This document shows positions 52,293-63,942 of a DNA stretch of 64,000 nucleotides, one piece after another. How positions within the stretch are numbered: position 1 is the stretch's first letter; the number at the start of each line of letters is the position of its first letter. Under the pieces are notes generated by a model. It saw nothing but the letters and a program-made list of their open reading frames with translations, was not told where the DNA came from and did not search any database. The DNA comes from Microcyclospora pomicola (lineage: Eukaryota; Ascomycota; Dothideomycetes; Capnodiales): assembly GCA_002786065.1 (NCBI GenBank), contig NHNY01000025.1:292973-356972 (forward strand), given 5' to 3'. The translations under genes were made by a program, and so were the position numbers.

Positions 52293-53374
52293 ATCTTTTC
52301 GGTGGTTGAGCAAGTCTGATGGCCATGCAGAGGATGCTAAGAGGTTGTTCTTCAGAGCAATCAAGCTTGGTGATGCTGCCGGCCTCCCGGAGGATCCAAT
52401 ACCGGCTGTATAGTGTTGTCTGTGCGAACGTCGGTGTCGAGATTGCCAAATGTGGCTCAATCGTAGGACTCTTGCGGCTGCAGGACTGATGGGCAAGAAG
52501 CTACTTTATGCTGATTACCGCAATCCATTTGCAGGGATGGTCCACAGTACGTGCGTGAGAATGGTATCATAGGTGAGTTCATAACGTGGGCGCAGAGGTA
52601 ATAATAACCCTAACGCAGGAGTGGAGGTCGGGTGGATCCCGGCCTTTAGGCTACGCGACTCACGTGTGCGCGCCACTAAGCGCGCCGACGAGACTGCATC
52701 TTAGCGACAACGCAGAGTAGATGTGGGGTCCATCAAGACGACCTTCCCAATGCTTAACCTGCGATTTGTTTGCTTCTTTTGTTCATAACAGTAACTCTCG
52801 CTTCCAAGGGAGGCGTTTGAGCGCTGTTCGGATGCCGAGAAGCAGACTTGATAGATACGATGCACGAGTGATTGTCGTCAAGCTTCATCATCGTCGAGTG
52901 TTCACATCAACGTCTCTTTCACAATCACAAGCGCTGTCGACACGTCCATATTAGCTGCGCACCAGGCGCAAGCTGTATGATCCGAGATATTGGTGGTAAG
53001 CTTTCCCTGCAGAGACTTCGCCTCGATCACGGACACCCAACGTACACTTTGTTGGGGCCGACCTCATCTTACCAAGTTGTCTCAGCCTATCGCGTCACTG
53101 TAGCAGAACTGCAAATTCTTGTTGGCCACGACCGAGAGGTTCCTCGCAGCTCAAGCGTTCCTTGCTTGGCCATTGTTCAGGATACGCCGAATTGTGTACA
53201 TCGAGATCAGTCGATTGCCACGCGCTGTTCCTGGGACCTTCAACCTCAAGCTACCGGGACACCACATCCCTGGCCGACTGTACTTGGTCCGCAACACGCG
53301 AATAGTGTTCTACGCTCTACATAACGTAGCACGTAGGCCACGCTAAGGATTCAGACTCCCGTGGTCTGTATGCC
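52293..53374. other. divergent spacer between UBX gene and PAN3
   Basis: It contains both 5' regions. A plus frame at 52872-53324 (150 codons) has no recognisable domain and is probably chance or leader sequence of PAN3. No repeats seen. Confidence 0.55.
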
Positions 53375-55649
53375 ATGGCCACTGGCTTCCAACGCCTTGC
53401 TGGAGATGCACGGCGTCTCACCTCGACCTCGAATGCCAACCGCTTCATCGAAAACCAGCGACCTGCCAATGCCGTTCTCTGCCGCAACGGACCTCAATGC
53501 CGGAAGTTTCTAGAGGGTGTGGAGTGCTGGTACGGACTGTTGGAAATGTTGAACTAATTTTTCTCCAGGCACTTGTACTTACAATCACGATTTCGGATCA
53601 ATGGCACCGAATGGATATGCCTTGTGCGTAACAATACAGCCCAAAACTTGCTCATGATAACAATGCTGATCATGGTGCAGAGCCAAGAAGTCCCTGAACG
53701 TGGACTCACCCGCGTTCACCCCAAAGGTCCCCAATGCACAACCTGTCAAGGCCTTTAGTCTGTCGCCCAAAGTGGCGGCAGCACCAAGCTTTACGCCTCG
53801 AGGCTCAGGTGCGTTCTCGTTCACCCTTGAGCTTAATACAACGCGGAACGCTTATTTTCGAAAGGTTCAATCACCCCTGCGATGACCCCCCATGGTATGA
53901 ACGTGATTGAACCAACTGTAGACTTTGTCCCACAGCATAACTTCCAGACTGCGCAACAATTCAGTGAGTTCGTACCTGGACGGGACTTTGTTCCGCAACA
54001 GGTAGGTCTGATTGCGGTGGCAGGATGGTGCAATGGTCTACTGACTGATGAACTTGTCACATCAGGTCGAGCAACACAACCACTTGTCGAATCATATGAC
54101 ATCGTACAGCGATCCTTTCATATCTACCCAAACACTGCAGCAAGGGATCTCCGGACTTGATGGAGCTCAGCAACAGATCAACCCTTATGCGCAGCCCGCA
54201 CCAGCCGTGAGCGGTCAAGGCTATTTCCAGGACAATACGAGCTTCAAGCATCCCCTGAATTATCACTTGTATGCTTCAATTGGGCCAAAGCGAGAAAAAT
54301 CGGCACCCTACCAACGTGCTTCGTCGGACTTCTTTATTCCGGATGACCTGAGGGAAGACCTGCAACGAAAATCAGAAGCTACTCTTCAGACTTTTGCTAA
54401 CAGTACCCTGCCTCATACCGTGGAATATTTCCACTCACTAGTGGCACTGGACACCAACAACCAGAAGGGACCACCTACATTTGACTATCCCAGTTGGGTG
54501 TACAAAGCTATATCTAGCAGGGATGGCAACACATATGTCCTTCGAAGGATAGAGGGCTATCGATTGACGAGCGAAGCTGCAATCAGAGCCGTCCATGCCT
54601 GGAAACGAATCGACTGCGCCAGTGTCGTCAAGGTCCACGATGCCTTTACGGGACGCTGGTTTGGGGACAGCTCTCTGATCATAGTCACGGATTATCATCC
54701 GCTGGCCCAGACCGTGGCCGAGAAGTGCTTCGCGGCAACTAGACTTGGTGTTACGGGTCGCGGTACTTCCCAGGCTATGTCTGAACAAGACTTGTGGGGT
54801 CATCTGGTGCAACTCGCCAGTGCGCTGAATTCGATTCATGATGTTGGACTCGCAGCACAAGCTTTGATTCCTTCAAAGGTCATTGTCACTTCGAAGAATC
54901 GGCTACGTCTGAATTGTTGTGGTGTTCTAGACGTTGTGCGGTATGATAGGCAACGACCGAAGAACGAGCTTCGACGTGCAGACCTCGAAGATCTGGGACG
55001 CTTGATCTTAGGGATTGCGACTCGCAATCCAACAGCATTTCAGAGCGCAGAAAAATCCTTGCAGACGGTCGGCCGAGTGTACAGCGAACGACTCAAGGCA
55101 TGTTTGCAATGGTTGCTCACACCGCCGTCCCCGGAAATCACCACACAAGCAGATGACTACAGTACCAGCACGTTGTTGGCCAATATTGCCGACAAGCTCG
55201 TTGCTACCATAGATAACACTCTTCATCTCGAAGACGAGATGACGATTTCCATGATGCGTGAGCTAGAGAATGGCCGCCTAGTCAGGCTACTCGCGAAGCT
55301 CAATGTCATCCTTGAACGTCCGGACCAAAGCGTATCCGCGACATTGAGCAACAGCGCTGCGATCTTGAATCAGCCTTCATCAGCATGGTCAGAGACAGGA
55401 GAGCGGTACTATCTCAAGCTCTTCCGCGACTACGCGTTTCACCAAGTCGATCACGACGGGAAGCCCGTGTTGGATCTTGGACACATCATCACATGTTTGA
55501 ACAAGCTGGATGCCGGGATTGATGAAAAAGTGCAATTGGTGACGCGCGACGAGCAGAGCGTCTTCATTCTCAGCTACAGAGAGATCAAGCGCGGCTTTGA
55601 GAGCGCCTGGGCGGAGTTGAGCAAGACTAGGGTAGGAGAAAGAGGATGA
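53375..55649 (+). CDS. PAN3: PAN2-PAN3 deadenylase regulatory subunit PAN3
   Basis: PAN3 recruits the PAN2 exonuclease to poly(A)-bound PABP to start cytoplasmic mRNA decay. Five exons (53375-53516, 53569-53623, 53681-53808, 53865-54001, 54066-55649) with 52-64-nt introns give 682 codons in phase. The N-terminal zinc finger is LCRNGPQCRKFLEGTCTYNH, with exon 2 starting at the last residues. A linker carries KKSLNVDSPAFTPKVP, the PAM2-like region that PAN3 uses for PABP. The pseudokinase domain (from about residue 230, FDYPSWVYKAISSRDGNTYV) has a degenerate ATP site and ends HDVGLAAQALIPSKVIVTSK. A coiled coil and knob follow (GRLVRLLAKLNVILERPDQS; GERYYLKLFRDYAFHQVDHD). The finger spacing is C-x5-C-x7-C-x3-H, differing from the usual C-x8-C-x5/6-C-x3-H. 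Identity is secure. Confidence 0.93.
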
Positions 55650-56487
55650 TAAGATTGCTACTGACCCATTGGCAATTGTACAAGAGCAATGACCATGTTT
55701 GGGTAGTCGGGGGTGTAGAATCTAACCATGGTACAGAATTATGATCTACATCACGCGAATCACCTATGTGCGCTTCTTTGCTTGCTTGATTCGGGACCGG
55801 AGGATGCAGTGTGTATCACTCACTTTTAGCTGTGGTACCAGTACCATCGTTGTGCCACATACCTGCCATAACCCCAGGCATGGGCCTTCGACATTCGTGC
55901 CCACAATCAACAATGTGTTGAGCTGAACGGGCTCCATTAGCAGCACAGTGATCCTCAGAAGACGGTCCTCTCCTTGATCTGACACATCCCTGCTTTCATC
56001 TGTCCATCTCGGCTGATATGTACTTCACACAGTATCTGGCCTGACTGACATCAGATTATGTAGTTCAGGCTCAGAAAGAGGGCCACTTCGGTGAGCACCA
56101 GAGTACAACACCAAGACACTGTAACATGCAAGCTTCCACCATACCATGCTCCCAAGACTGACCTTGAACTGTCACAAGCTATGCGATGATTGCGAGATGC
56201 TTGACGACGGCCCTTTCCAGCCTCCTTCGTGCGTTTCGGCTACGGTGCGGTAGGACCGACTGAGTGCCTGCACTGTCGGGATGTTTCGAGTACCCTGCTC
56301 GTGTTGAACTCTACTGCACACCGTCATTGGCAATCCCACTGCTCTACATAAGACGGCTACCTCACACATCCTTGCAGGTATCTCGAGTCCCGTCAAACCC
56401 TCGGTCCCGAAGAAAACTACTCACCCAGCGAACATCATCCGTCTACTCTGCTCACCAACCAACAATCCCCCTCCATCCTCAGCAACC
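55650..56487. other. spacer between PAN3 and secreted-protein gene
   Basis: PAN3 3' flank and the 5' side of the small secreted protein. The last ~100 bp is C-rich leader. No gene seen. Confidence 0.6.
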
Positions 56488-57081
56488 ATGCCGACGCTCC
56501 TCTCCACCCTCTGCCTCGCCCTGGCCTCTCTCGCCGACTCTTCCGCCCTTCTCATCTCAGCCGCGATGCCCGAACCCTTCAACCCTACCGCAGCAAAACT
56601 CCTCCCACGCGCCGCCGGCGGCGTCACCCTCGCCTCGGGCACGAACTTCACCGGCCAGGTATGGTCAGGCGTCTTCCCGGACGACGAATGCATCAACTTG
56701 AACGGCTTGTACGTGCTGTCCTCGGCTGCGCGCGTGTGCAGACGATCTCATCTACCTTGCTACCCCTTACATATCACCCCTTGCTACCCATAATCGCTCA
56801 GCGTGGATCCTGACGCTCCAGACTCTTCGCTAACATGCAATACCTCGCACAGCGCGGGCCATACGCTGTCCTTCCGTCCCGACGCAGGCACCGAGTGCTT
56901 CGTGATGCAAGGGCGGTGCGACGCGAGCGCGGGTTATGCCGACATGTACAACGACAGCGACGATGTGGGCGATCTCAGCGGGTACCCGTGGATCGCTCGC
57001 GTACAGAGTTATACGTGCTTCGAGGCGATCGAGTTGACGCGCAGCAGGGTTTTAAGTAAATTGAAGGGAGTGGTGGTTTAA
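56488..57081 (+). CDS. Small secreted cysteine-containing protein (166 aa)
   Basis: Exon 1 is 56488-56708, intron 56709-56801 (GTACGT...GCTCAG), exon 2 is 56802-57081; 167 codons. Signal peptide about residues 1-24 (MPTLLSTLCLALASLADSSA). The mature part has five Cys, in DDECINLNG, LTCNTSHSA, ECFVMQGRCDA and QSYTCFEAIEL. The DDECINLNGF segment at the splice and the Cys spacing resemble a group of small fungal secreted proteins with a crystallin-like or effector-like fold, but I cannot name it. It contains the N-glycosylation sites NFT, NTS and NDS. It could be a cell-wall or host-interface protein. No toxin signature is recognised. Confidence 0.78.
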
Positions 57082-57418
57082 GGTCTTGCTTCACGTGGGG
57101 ATCAAGAGAGGTTTTGCAATGAGTGGAAAGTCGATGGTTTATGTTACATACGGTATCATGGTCTGGCAGTTCACTTCGTGCCTGCTATAACCCAAATGAC
57201 AAGTCCACCTCGCCGTACCAGTGATCGCTGTTATAAGAGTGGTCCTGTCTGCCACGGTGTCGTGAGCCGTTCTGAATCGTGTTCAGAACCCGGAACCCGC
57301 TAAAACGTGCTCGAGGGCATGTAAGCATCTCCTCCACCATGCCACCAGTCACCATCCAACTCCAGTAGCAGGGGTGTTATAGAGCCCTAAACTGTAGACG
57401 CATGAAGCCTGGAGAATT
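57082..57418. other. convergent spacer
   Basis: 3' flanks of the secreted-protein gene (plus) and the GNAT-like gene (minus). Nothing else supported. Confidence 0.6.
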
Positions 57419-59380
57419 TCAAAGGGTTGCTTTACGAGCATGATCGTCGTTCGTGTCGACGTTGTCCTTCGACTCTTCGATCGGCTTGGCGAAGACGTCT
57501 GGCGGGTTGTCCAGGTCGATCTTGACGCCGGTGTTGCGCTGCAGTACGTATAGACTGATTCTGTAACCAGCGCGAGTTCGTTAGCTCAATGATCATGTAC
57601 TTCCTCTAAATCGGCACACAACTTACTTCTTGCCATGCTTGACGCCGAACCCACAGAAGTCGCCTACGGTATCAAACCTGAAGCGCTTTTTCAGCCAAGT
57701 GCTTGTCCACTGCATCCGCTCCGGGTTCGCCTCGTCATAGGGTATGCTTATCAAGATACTCTGCACAGTCCGCTCTGGCTCGGCGGTCCGGAGTTTCAGG
57801 TCTCTGACTTCATATCCACCGCTTTCCATGTACTGCGGGTCAAGACAGGCGAGTAACTTGTCCATGAGACAATTCGCAACACCTTTCATGAAGTAATGTG
57901 AGGCGGTGTATGTTTCTACCTTCACGCTATAGCGAAAGGCATCGTGAAGGTTGCCGTACATGTCTGCGAAGGCAAAACCAACGATATGGTCCGGAAGAAC
58001 GACATCTTCCTCCATGCGCCGTTTGTGACGCGTCTTCGGAGCTTTGATAGTTCCACCACATTCGCAAGCCACAAGGAATGGTAGCTTCCGCCGCTGTACT
58101 TCACGGAGCCTTCCGCCCAGTTCGTCAACCGTTACATGCTGCGTCTCGGCAGTCGAAACCGTTTGCGTGACGTGAAGATTGTGGATCGTAATAATTGCTT
58201 CAATATCGTCCAATCTTGCCGAGCGGATATAAAGCTTGACCTTGGGCTTGAGCGGTACTGGGCTCGCGTCGTTATTGACCGTCCGTCTGATGCGCTGTTT
58301 CTTCGCGTGAGCCCTCTTGCGCTCGGCTTCCACAGCCTCCTGCTTTGCTCGCTCGAACCGGATGCGGTTCTCGGTATGATGTTGACTCCCTTTATCGCTC
58401 TGACGTGCAAGTCGCTCGTTGACGCTTTCGTCCGGATCTACCCCCTGCATCTCTGGACTGCAATAGGCCTGAAGCAAGGAGCATTTTGCCGACTCATACT
58501 TCTCCCACCATGGTTGAGCGCCTTCCAGATCATTTTCGTTGATTGGTAAAGGTTGTGACCTCACCATCTCACCCCAGAAAGTCTGTGGTGCTTGCCTGCC
58601 AAATGCAACCGGGATCCAAAGCCGCGATGCAATGTCGCAGTTCGATAGTCTTAGATCTTTCGTGGGGATAGTGAGGTCGAGGCTCTTGTTACCGACAGCC
58701 TTGTCCGATCTTGCCATCCAGTCCTCGATCAGATTAGCGCTCTGACCCGGTCGAAAAGCAGGTCTGCTGTCCCAGTTGAGAGGCGCCGGCGCCCATCCAC
58801 CATCCCAACCATTCAGTTGGTACTCCTTTCCATCCTTAGGCTCGCCACCAGCAGCGTCGTCTCCCGGGTCAGTCTTCCAGGACGGAGGCTCATAGATGTC
58901 AGGACAATCCCAGTTAGTCTCCCATCTGCCATCATTACCCTTAGGTATATCTTTGTTATGGGCCCAGGGTGAATCACGGTTGCCCTTGTTGGCATTACCA
59001 CGTCGCATACCGCGTTTTGTACGATCAGTATGGCCACGTTTAGACTCTTTGGAACCATCGGTTGCCTGTTGAAGAGTGCTGGACGCTTTGCGCGTACTGT
59101 CCGGCTTGGTGTTTGTAGATGGCGCTCCAGACGTCGGTGATATGGACATAGTGTTTGCCGCGACATCGATCTTGACCCCATTGGTTTTGAACAACGATTC
59201 CGTGTCTTCGCTGACGCTCTGGACTTGCCGCGGGGACGATGCCTCCGCTGCAAGTACTTTGTTGTCAGCTTCTACTTCCTTTGTGCTGGTGTCCGGCGAG
59301 TTCATGGCGCGGGAAGTGCGAGCGGTAGCCAAGGCACGTAGATGTGGCGGCAGCATGGCTGCTTGTGCGACGTCTACCAT
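57419..59380 (-). CDS. Protein with GNAT-like C-terminal domain (631 aa)
   Basis: Exon 1 is 57627-59380, intron 57561-57626 (GTAAGT...GGTTACAG, with GCTAAC), exon 2 is 57419-57560; 632 codons. Residues 1-140 are Ser/Thr/Lys-rich and basic (KESKRGHTDRTKRGMRRGNA). A Trp-rich conserved-looking middle follows (about 145-310: DGRWETNWDCPDIYEPPSW, NGWDGGWAPAPLNWDS, VRSQPLPINENDLEGAQPWW). A charged coiled segment (about 330-375) leads to the region from about 385 (KLYIRSARLDDIEAIITIHN), which resembles the start of a GNAT N-acetyltransferase, with IVGFAFADMYGNLHDAFRYS as a beta4-like strand. The exact acetyl-CoA loop is not clear. Activity and substrate are unknown. I recall similar proteins in ascomycetes as uncharacterised. 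Confidence 0.8.
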
Positions 59381-59977
59381 GGCGAATGGTACACTGTGTG
59401 AGGTCAGAGAATGAAATTGTTGTGATGGGGGAAGTGAAGGTCGTGAGCAGAGCGAACTGTGTATGGTGCAGCTGCGGTCGTAGTCTTGTATTACGTCGAT
59501 GTAAATTGCGGTGGCTGGAAGGTGTGGCCTTCGAGTCAGAGCAGATCCTGATCGCGAAGCTTGTGATCGAAAGGTCTACGTCTTCGGGACAGATTTCAGC
59601 CTCATCATAGGATCAGATCAACCCCCATACACAACCCAACACAACAGAAGATGCCACCGAACCTTAGACGACGAGTTCAGGGACTGATATATCTTGCCTC
59701 GACTTGACTCGGCCAGTTTTGATGCCTGATGCGGTCAACAAGCAGAGACGCAAATGAGCACTGGAGGAATGCCACGCTCATGGAGTTGCAGATGAACTCT
59801 CGTATTCGGACAACGCTGAATAATGTGTTGAATCGTATGGGATACTCGTGGATGTTCAGGCAGGTGCATTTATCTTCATCACAATATTAGCACGTGATCA
59901 TCTGTTTATGCCTTCATATCTGTTTCTTGTTCACTATCATTGCCTCATTGCCTCATTCCAAAATTCATTATCCGAAA
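59381..59977. other. divergent spacer, GNAT-like gene and ARL2
   Basis: It holds the two 5' regions. No separate gene or repeat seen. An in-frame extension of the ARL2 frame upstream of 59978 lacks family similarity. Confidence 0.6.
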
Positions 59978-60810
59978 ATGCTGTCAATCTTACGGAAGGC
60001 CCGTTTAAAGGATAAGGAGATGCGGATTCTGATGCTGTCAGTGGGAGCGACTCAAATTTGGAGCGCAGTCGCTGATCATGAAACACCGGCAGTGGACTCG
60101 ATAATGCCGGCAAAACGACAATCGTCAAACGGATCATGAACGAGGATGTCAACAGTGTCAGCCCTACACTTGGATTCATCATCAAGACCATCGACTTCGA
60201 TGGGTAAGTTAGTTGCATCGCCTCCATTCCCAGAAATAACCAGCTGACGGCAGGACGAAGATACAAATTGAATATCTGTGGGTCTCGATTACTGCCACAC
60301 TGCACGTGTGCTGATGCATCGCAGGGGATGTCGGTGGACAGAAGACGCTCCGGACATACTGGAAGAACTACTTCGAGAAGACGGACACGCTCATCTGGGT
60401 AGTCGATGCCACGGACCGAGAACGCCTGGACGACTGTAAGATGGAGCTCCATGGCTTGTTGCAACAAGAGGTCCGTCAGCCCAGTTCTTTCCCTCCCAAA
60501 GTCGCCGCATTTTTGTGCTGACAGACCCTGATAGCGTTTGATGGGCGCTTCACTGCTGATCTTCAAGAACAAGAGCGACGTGCAAGGGTGTATGAGCAAA
60601 GACGAGATCCGCCAGGTATGCACCGTTTGAGCTCGTCCCACCAGGAAATTGCTGGATCTGACTTACGTAATCGAACAGGGGTTGGCACTCGACAGCATCT
60701 TGACCCACAAGTGGCACATCCTACTTTGCTCAGCGATGACTGGGCTCAATCTACACGAGGGGTTGGAGTGGGTGGTACAGGATGCTAAAGATCGTCTGTT
60801 TTTGTATTGA
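59978..60810 (+). CDS. ARL2: ADP-ribosylation-factor-like GTPase ARL2 (Alp41/Cin4)
   Basis: Small GTPase that works with tubulin cofactors C, D and E in making alpha/beta-tubulin dimers. Six exons (59978-60036, 60093-60203, 60261-60277, 60325-60470, 60535-60615, 60679-60810) total 182 codons. The third exon is only 17 nt. It starts [20 protein letters not shown]; the P-loop GLDNAGKT is at residues 21-28, with [20 protein letters not shown] and [20 protein letters not shown] (switch II) next. The guanine-specificity motif is NKSD, where animal Arl2 has [23 protein letters not shown] corresponds to the SAVTG loop. Identity is secure because the micro-exon restores the otherwise invariant KLNIWDVGGQ. 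No Gly2, so not N-myristoylated. It lies divergent from the GNAT-like gene. Confidence 0.93.
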
Positions 60811-60932
60811 TATTGATGTTGACCTTATCATTCAGCCGCGGGTGATATACATTGGATGTTGTCTGGTGAAATGGAAAGCTAATCAATGAAGACTTCCGCG
60901 AGTGACCTTAGATCGACTCATTGATACAATGT

Positions 60933-63056
60933 TTATGAATTGGCTGATGCTAAAGACCTGTGAGCCTCTCGCTGTGCTTCCCGCTCTGCCTCCCTCTGGC
61001 GCCGTTCTGCGATAGTCCTCTCCCAGTATTCCGCGGTCAGTTTGTGTACATCTTGCACAGGGATTTGTCCGGACTGCCTCAGTGCTCGTATATCGTCGAC
61101 GATGATCTCACAATCATCCCAGATTCGCTGACGGTTTTGTAGACATTTCAGAGACTGCCAGTGATGTGTGATGAGAGTGTATAGCTTATACCAGTTGGTG
61201 CGAAAGTGAGGGAGGGCAATAGGCTTCACTGCCTTTCGGGCGAGGACCTCTTCCTCAGCAAAGCTCAGGTCGTAGGCTGTTTGTATACTTGCAAGCTGTT
61301 CCTTGAGATGTGGCATGTCTTCACCGACTATCGTGGTATATCGTGATACTGCCTGTTTCTTGACCAGCATTTCGTACTCGACGGCCTCGAGTTCAGGCAT
61401 AGTGGTCGATGCCCAAGCAGCATAAGGTCGATTCTGCAGAGACTGATGTTCGGGCAAGCCCCATGCTTCCCAAAGGAATGGCAGTTCCCGCATGATCAGG
61501 GAATGGAAGCAGGAAATTGGCAGTTGACGGAAACACCTTGATGCTAAGCGTAGATCGGCGATGTCTCTCGACTTGAGCTGCGAGAGCACTAGGATTCGGA
61601 GTTCGTACGGTAGAACATTGAATGGATCGCCGCGTGGCTCTTTGTGGTCCTCTGCGTTCAGCAAGAAGGCACCACCATTGTGGTCAAAGCTGGGCTCTCC
61701 ATCTGCTATGATAGCGGAAGACAAGATCTCGGTCAACTTCTCGGAGCCCAAAGGATTCGCAACAAGATACTCTGTTCCCTTGACATGGTTCCACCATTGC
61801 TCACGACAAATTGCAGACTTGACATCTACGAAATGTTGGCTGTACGAAGAGGCGGATCTGAACGTCCACCACTCAGTCAGACCCTCAATGTCAGCAACTT
61901 TACCGGCCAACATTCCGGATGCACGCTTGAAAACCTCCAAGCAGTACGGATGGAATGGCATGGAGTAAGTAACGCCACTATGTTGCGAAAACACAATGTG
62001 ATTGTCGGTAGGAGGCTGTCTACAACCGTGCCTGGCAGGATAGACTTGAGGCATGTTCTCATCCCTAGAAGGCATGTGGTCTGACAAGCCGCTTAAGAAG
62101 TACTTACCATCGCGTTCCCAGTCTTCATCATCAGGTTCGGACTGTTCCCAGGTTGTGTTTTCTGCTGGTGGTGGCTTAGGTACAAGACATTGTGAAGTCA
62201 GCGCAAAGCGAGCCTCCTCGGCCGAAATCAGATGGCCGCTGTAGCCTTTGTGATTTTTGCATCCTGGTCCAGCAATATGTTCCACGTAATAGCCTTCCTC
62301 ATAAGGGAAGTTGAGCTGATCGGCTTCGTGGTTTCCCTCCATTAAGCCTCCAGCATCATCGCTGGGAACGTAGAGTGGCATAGCTTCGTCGCGAATGCTA
62401 TCGTTGTCTCTAAGACTGAAATATCGCTCGATCATGGCTTGTGTGAAATCGTCGACATCCTGAAGAGATAGTCTGGCGTCGGTAGTCCGGTCATATGTGC
62501 GATGCCAGAAGGCACGAAGCCAATTCTCCTCCTCCTCATCTTCCTCGGTGGGGATATCATCATATCCCTCCTCTATTGTCTCATTTCCGCTTGAAGTTGT
62601 CGGGCCAGATCTGTCGATGTCCATACTCGAGCCGTCCTCCTCACCAGAATCGTATTCGAGCGGTTCATCCTCACGGTCACTCTGATAAACATAATCCCCG
62701 TCATGCTCGTCGTCACTATCACCAACCCACTGGGGCTCTAGGTCATTGTAATTGCTTGGAAGCCTTCGTCCGGAATGGTCTCGACGAACAGAATCCGTAC
62801 AATGCTTGACAGCATTGCGCGTCACGACTTGACAGCCTGAGTCACGGCCGCAATCTTTGGCGTCAAGGCCATTGACATAATATTGTCTGCTATCGGTACA
62901 CCAAGCAGCAGATCGAGGCTCTCCAGGACGTCGGATTCGACCGATGTTAAAGCTCACATTGCAAATGTTACAGACGACCTACCCGAAGCAGTCAGCTACA
63001 TGACGGGATGTGTGGAGAGGTTGCTAGGAAGCGAGCATTACTTCTGAATAACCCAT
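60933..63056 (-). CDS. F-box protein with N-terminal Cys motif (686 aa)
   Basis: Exon 1 is 15 nt (63042-63056, MGYSE), intron 62979-63041 (GTAATG...GGGTAG, with AGCTGAC), exon 2 is 60933-62978. The joined start MGYSEVVCNICNVSFNIGRI gives a C-x2-C pair, with further cysteines in KDCGRDSGCQ. A strongly acidic region lies at about 85-160, then a region with WW and Cys-rich segments (HPYCLEVFKRASGMLAGKVA). The F-box at about 456-500 is NVLPYELRILVLSQLKSRDI followed by ADLRLASRCFRQLP. A charged coiled C-terminus ends RQREAEREAQREAHRS. It should be a substrate adaptor for an SCF ubiquitin ligase; the target is unknown. The Cys-rich N-terminus with an internal F-box is a layout I associate with fungal F-box orphans. 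The stop lies 122 bp from the ARL2 stop (convergent). Confidence 0.82.
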
Positions 63057-63483
63057 TGTAACGTATGTGAAGAGAACATGGAGAGATGTGACTTGCGATA
63101 GCTTCTTGGATGTATGCTTGGGATGATCCTGTATTACCCCTGCAGAGGATTGTAGGCATCAACCACCTTAAAGTATGATTGGAATCGTAACGCCACCCTT
63201 GCAGCCTACCACCAAAGTTTAAGCTAGCAATCTTGGGCGCATTGAAGATGCTCGTATCGACGCATGAATCGAGACAGTGGATACAGTTGGCTCGACGTAC
63301 ATCGAAGTTGGTGCGACGCGCAACAGTAAAAGTCAAAAACCTTATTTTGAAATTAGGTCGAGCTAAGTCCATGACTGTCACATCAAGTTTTCGACCATCT
63401 ATCCATGTTCATCACACCCATTTGTTGATTATTGCTTTCCCGTCTGAATAGCTCGACAATTGATTCAGAATCGTGTTTGAATT
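63057..63483. other. divergent spacer, rising A/T content
   Basis: It separates the F-box start from the orphan gene at 63484. Base composition becomes A/T-richer rightward. No element is recognised. Confidence 0.55.
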
Positions 63484-63942
63484 ATGTCATCCATCATTGA
63501 CAGTGATTTCGGAATGCATTCTCATTTAATTGAGAATTACGGGGAACTCCATTGGCCTGTTCCAGCACAGCGCTTTACAGAAGAAGACATATGTCGTATC
63601 GCTGATAATGAAATCATCACAGCTAACACAGTTCCAGCAACAACAGTTGAAGCTGCCTTAGAAGAAGAGCAAATTGATCAGACTACAATCTTGACATCAG
63701 GGGGACCTAAGGTCATTGCAACACGACACATTGAATATGTTGCTATCTTGCCATCATATCCTACTACAGATCCTCATGGATTCACATATGTGGTTGTATG
63801 TAGCGATAAAAAAGCTGCAGAGGATATGGATGTAATGCTCAATCAATTGTCTTTGAATTCGGAACCTTCTAACAATGCATCTAGATTCAATTCTCGCGAC
63901 GATGTCAAAAGGGTAATACTACCTGTACCTCTGCCTTTCTAG
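63484..63942 (+). CDS. A/T-rich orphan protein (152 aa)
   Basis: Open frame from ATG 63484 (MSSIIDSDFGMHSHLIENYG) to TAG at 63942. It is acidic, with LEEEQIDQTTILTSGGPKVI, HIEYVAILPSYPTTDPHGFT and VVCSDKKAAEDMDVMLNQL. No signal peptide, membrane segment or known domain. Codons end in A or T far more often than in the neighbouring genes, which suggests a young, transferred or weakly expressed gene. The window ends 58 bp later, so introns or further exons could be missing. Function unknown. Confidence 0.55.
   Translation: MSSIIDSDFGMHSHLIENYGELHWPVPAQRFTEEDICRIADNEIITANTVPATTVEAALEEEQIDQTTILTSGGPKVIATRHIEYVAILPSYPTTDPHGFTYVVVCSDKKAAEDMDVMLNQLSLNSEPSNNASRFNSRDDVKRVILPVPLPF

Noticed and set aside
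62065-62107. Possible 43-nt intron (GTAAGT...TTCTAG) inside the F-box gene
   Set aside because: Removal would shift the frame and lose the HPYCLEVFKR and F-box parts, while the unspliced frame is continuous and protein-like.
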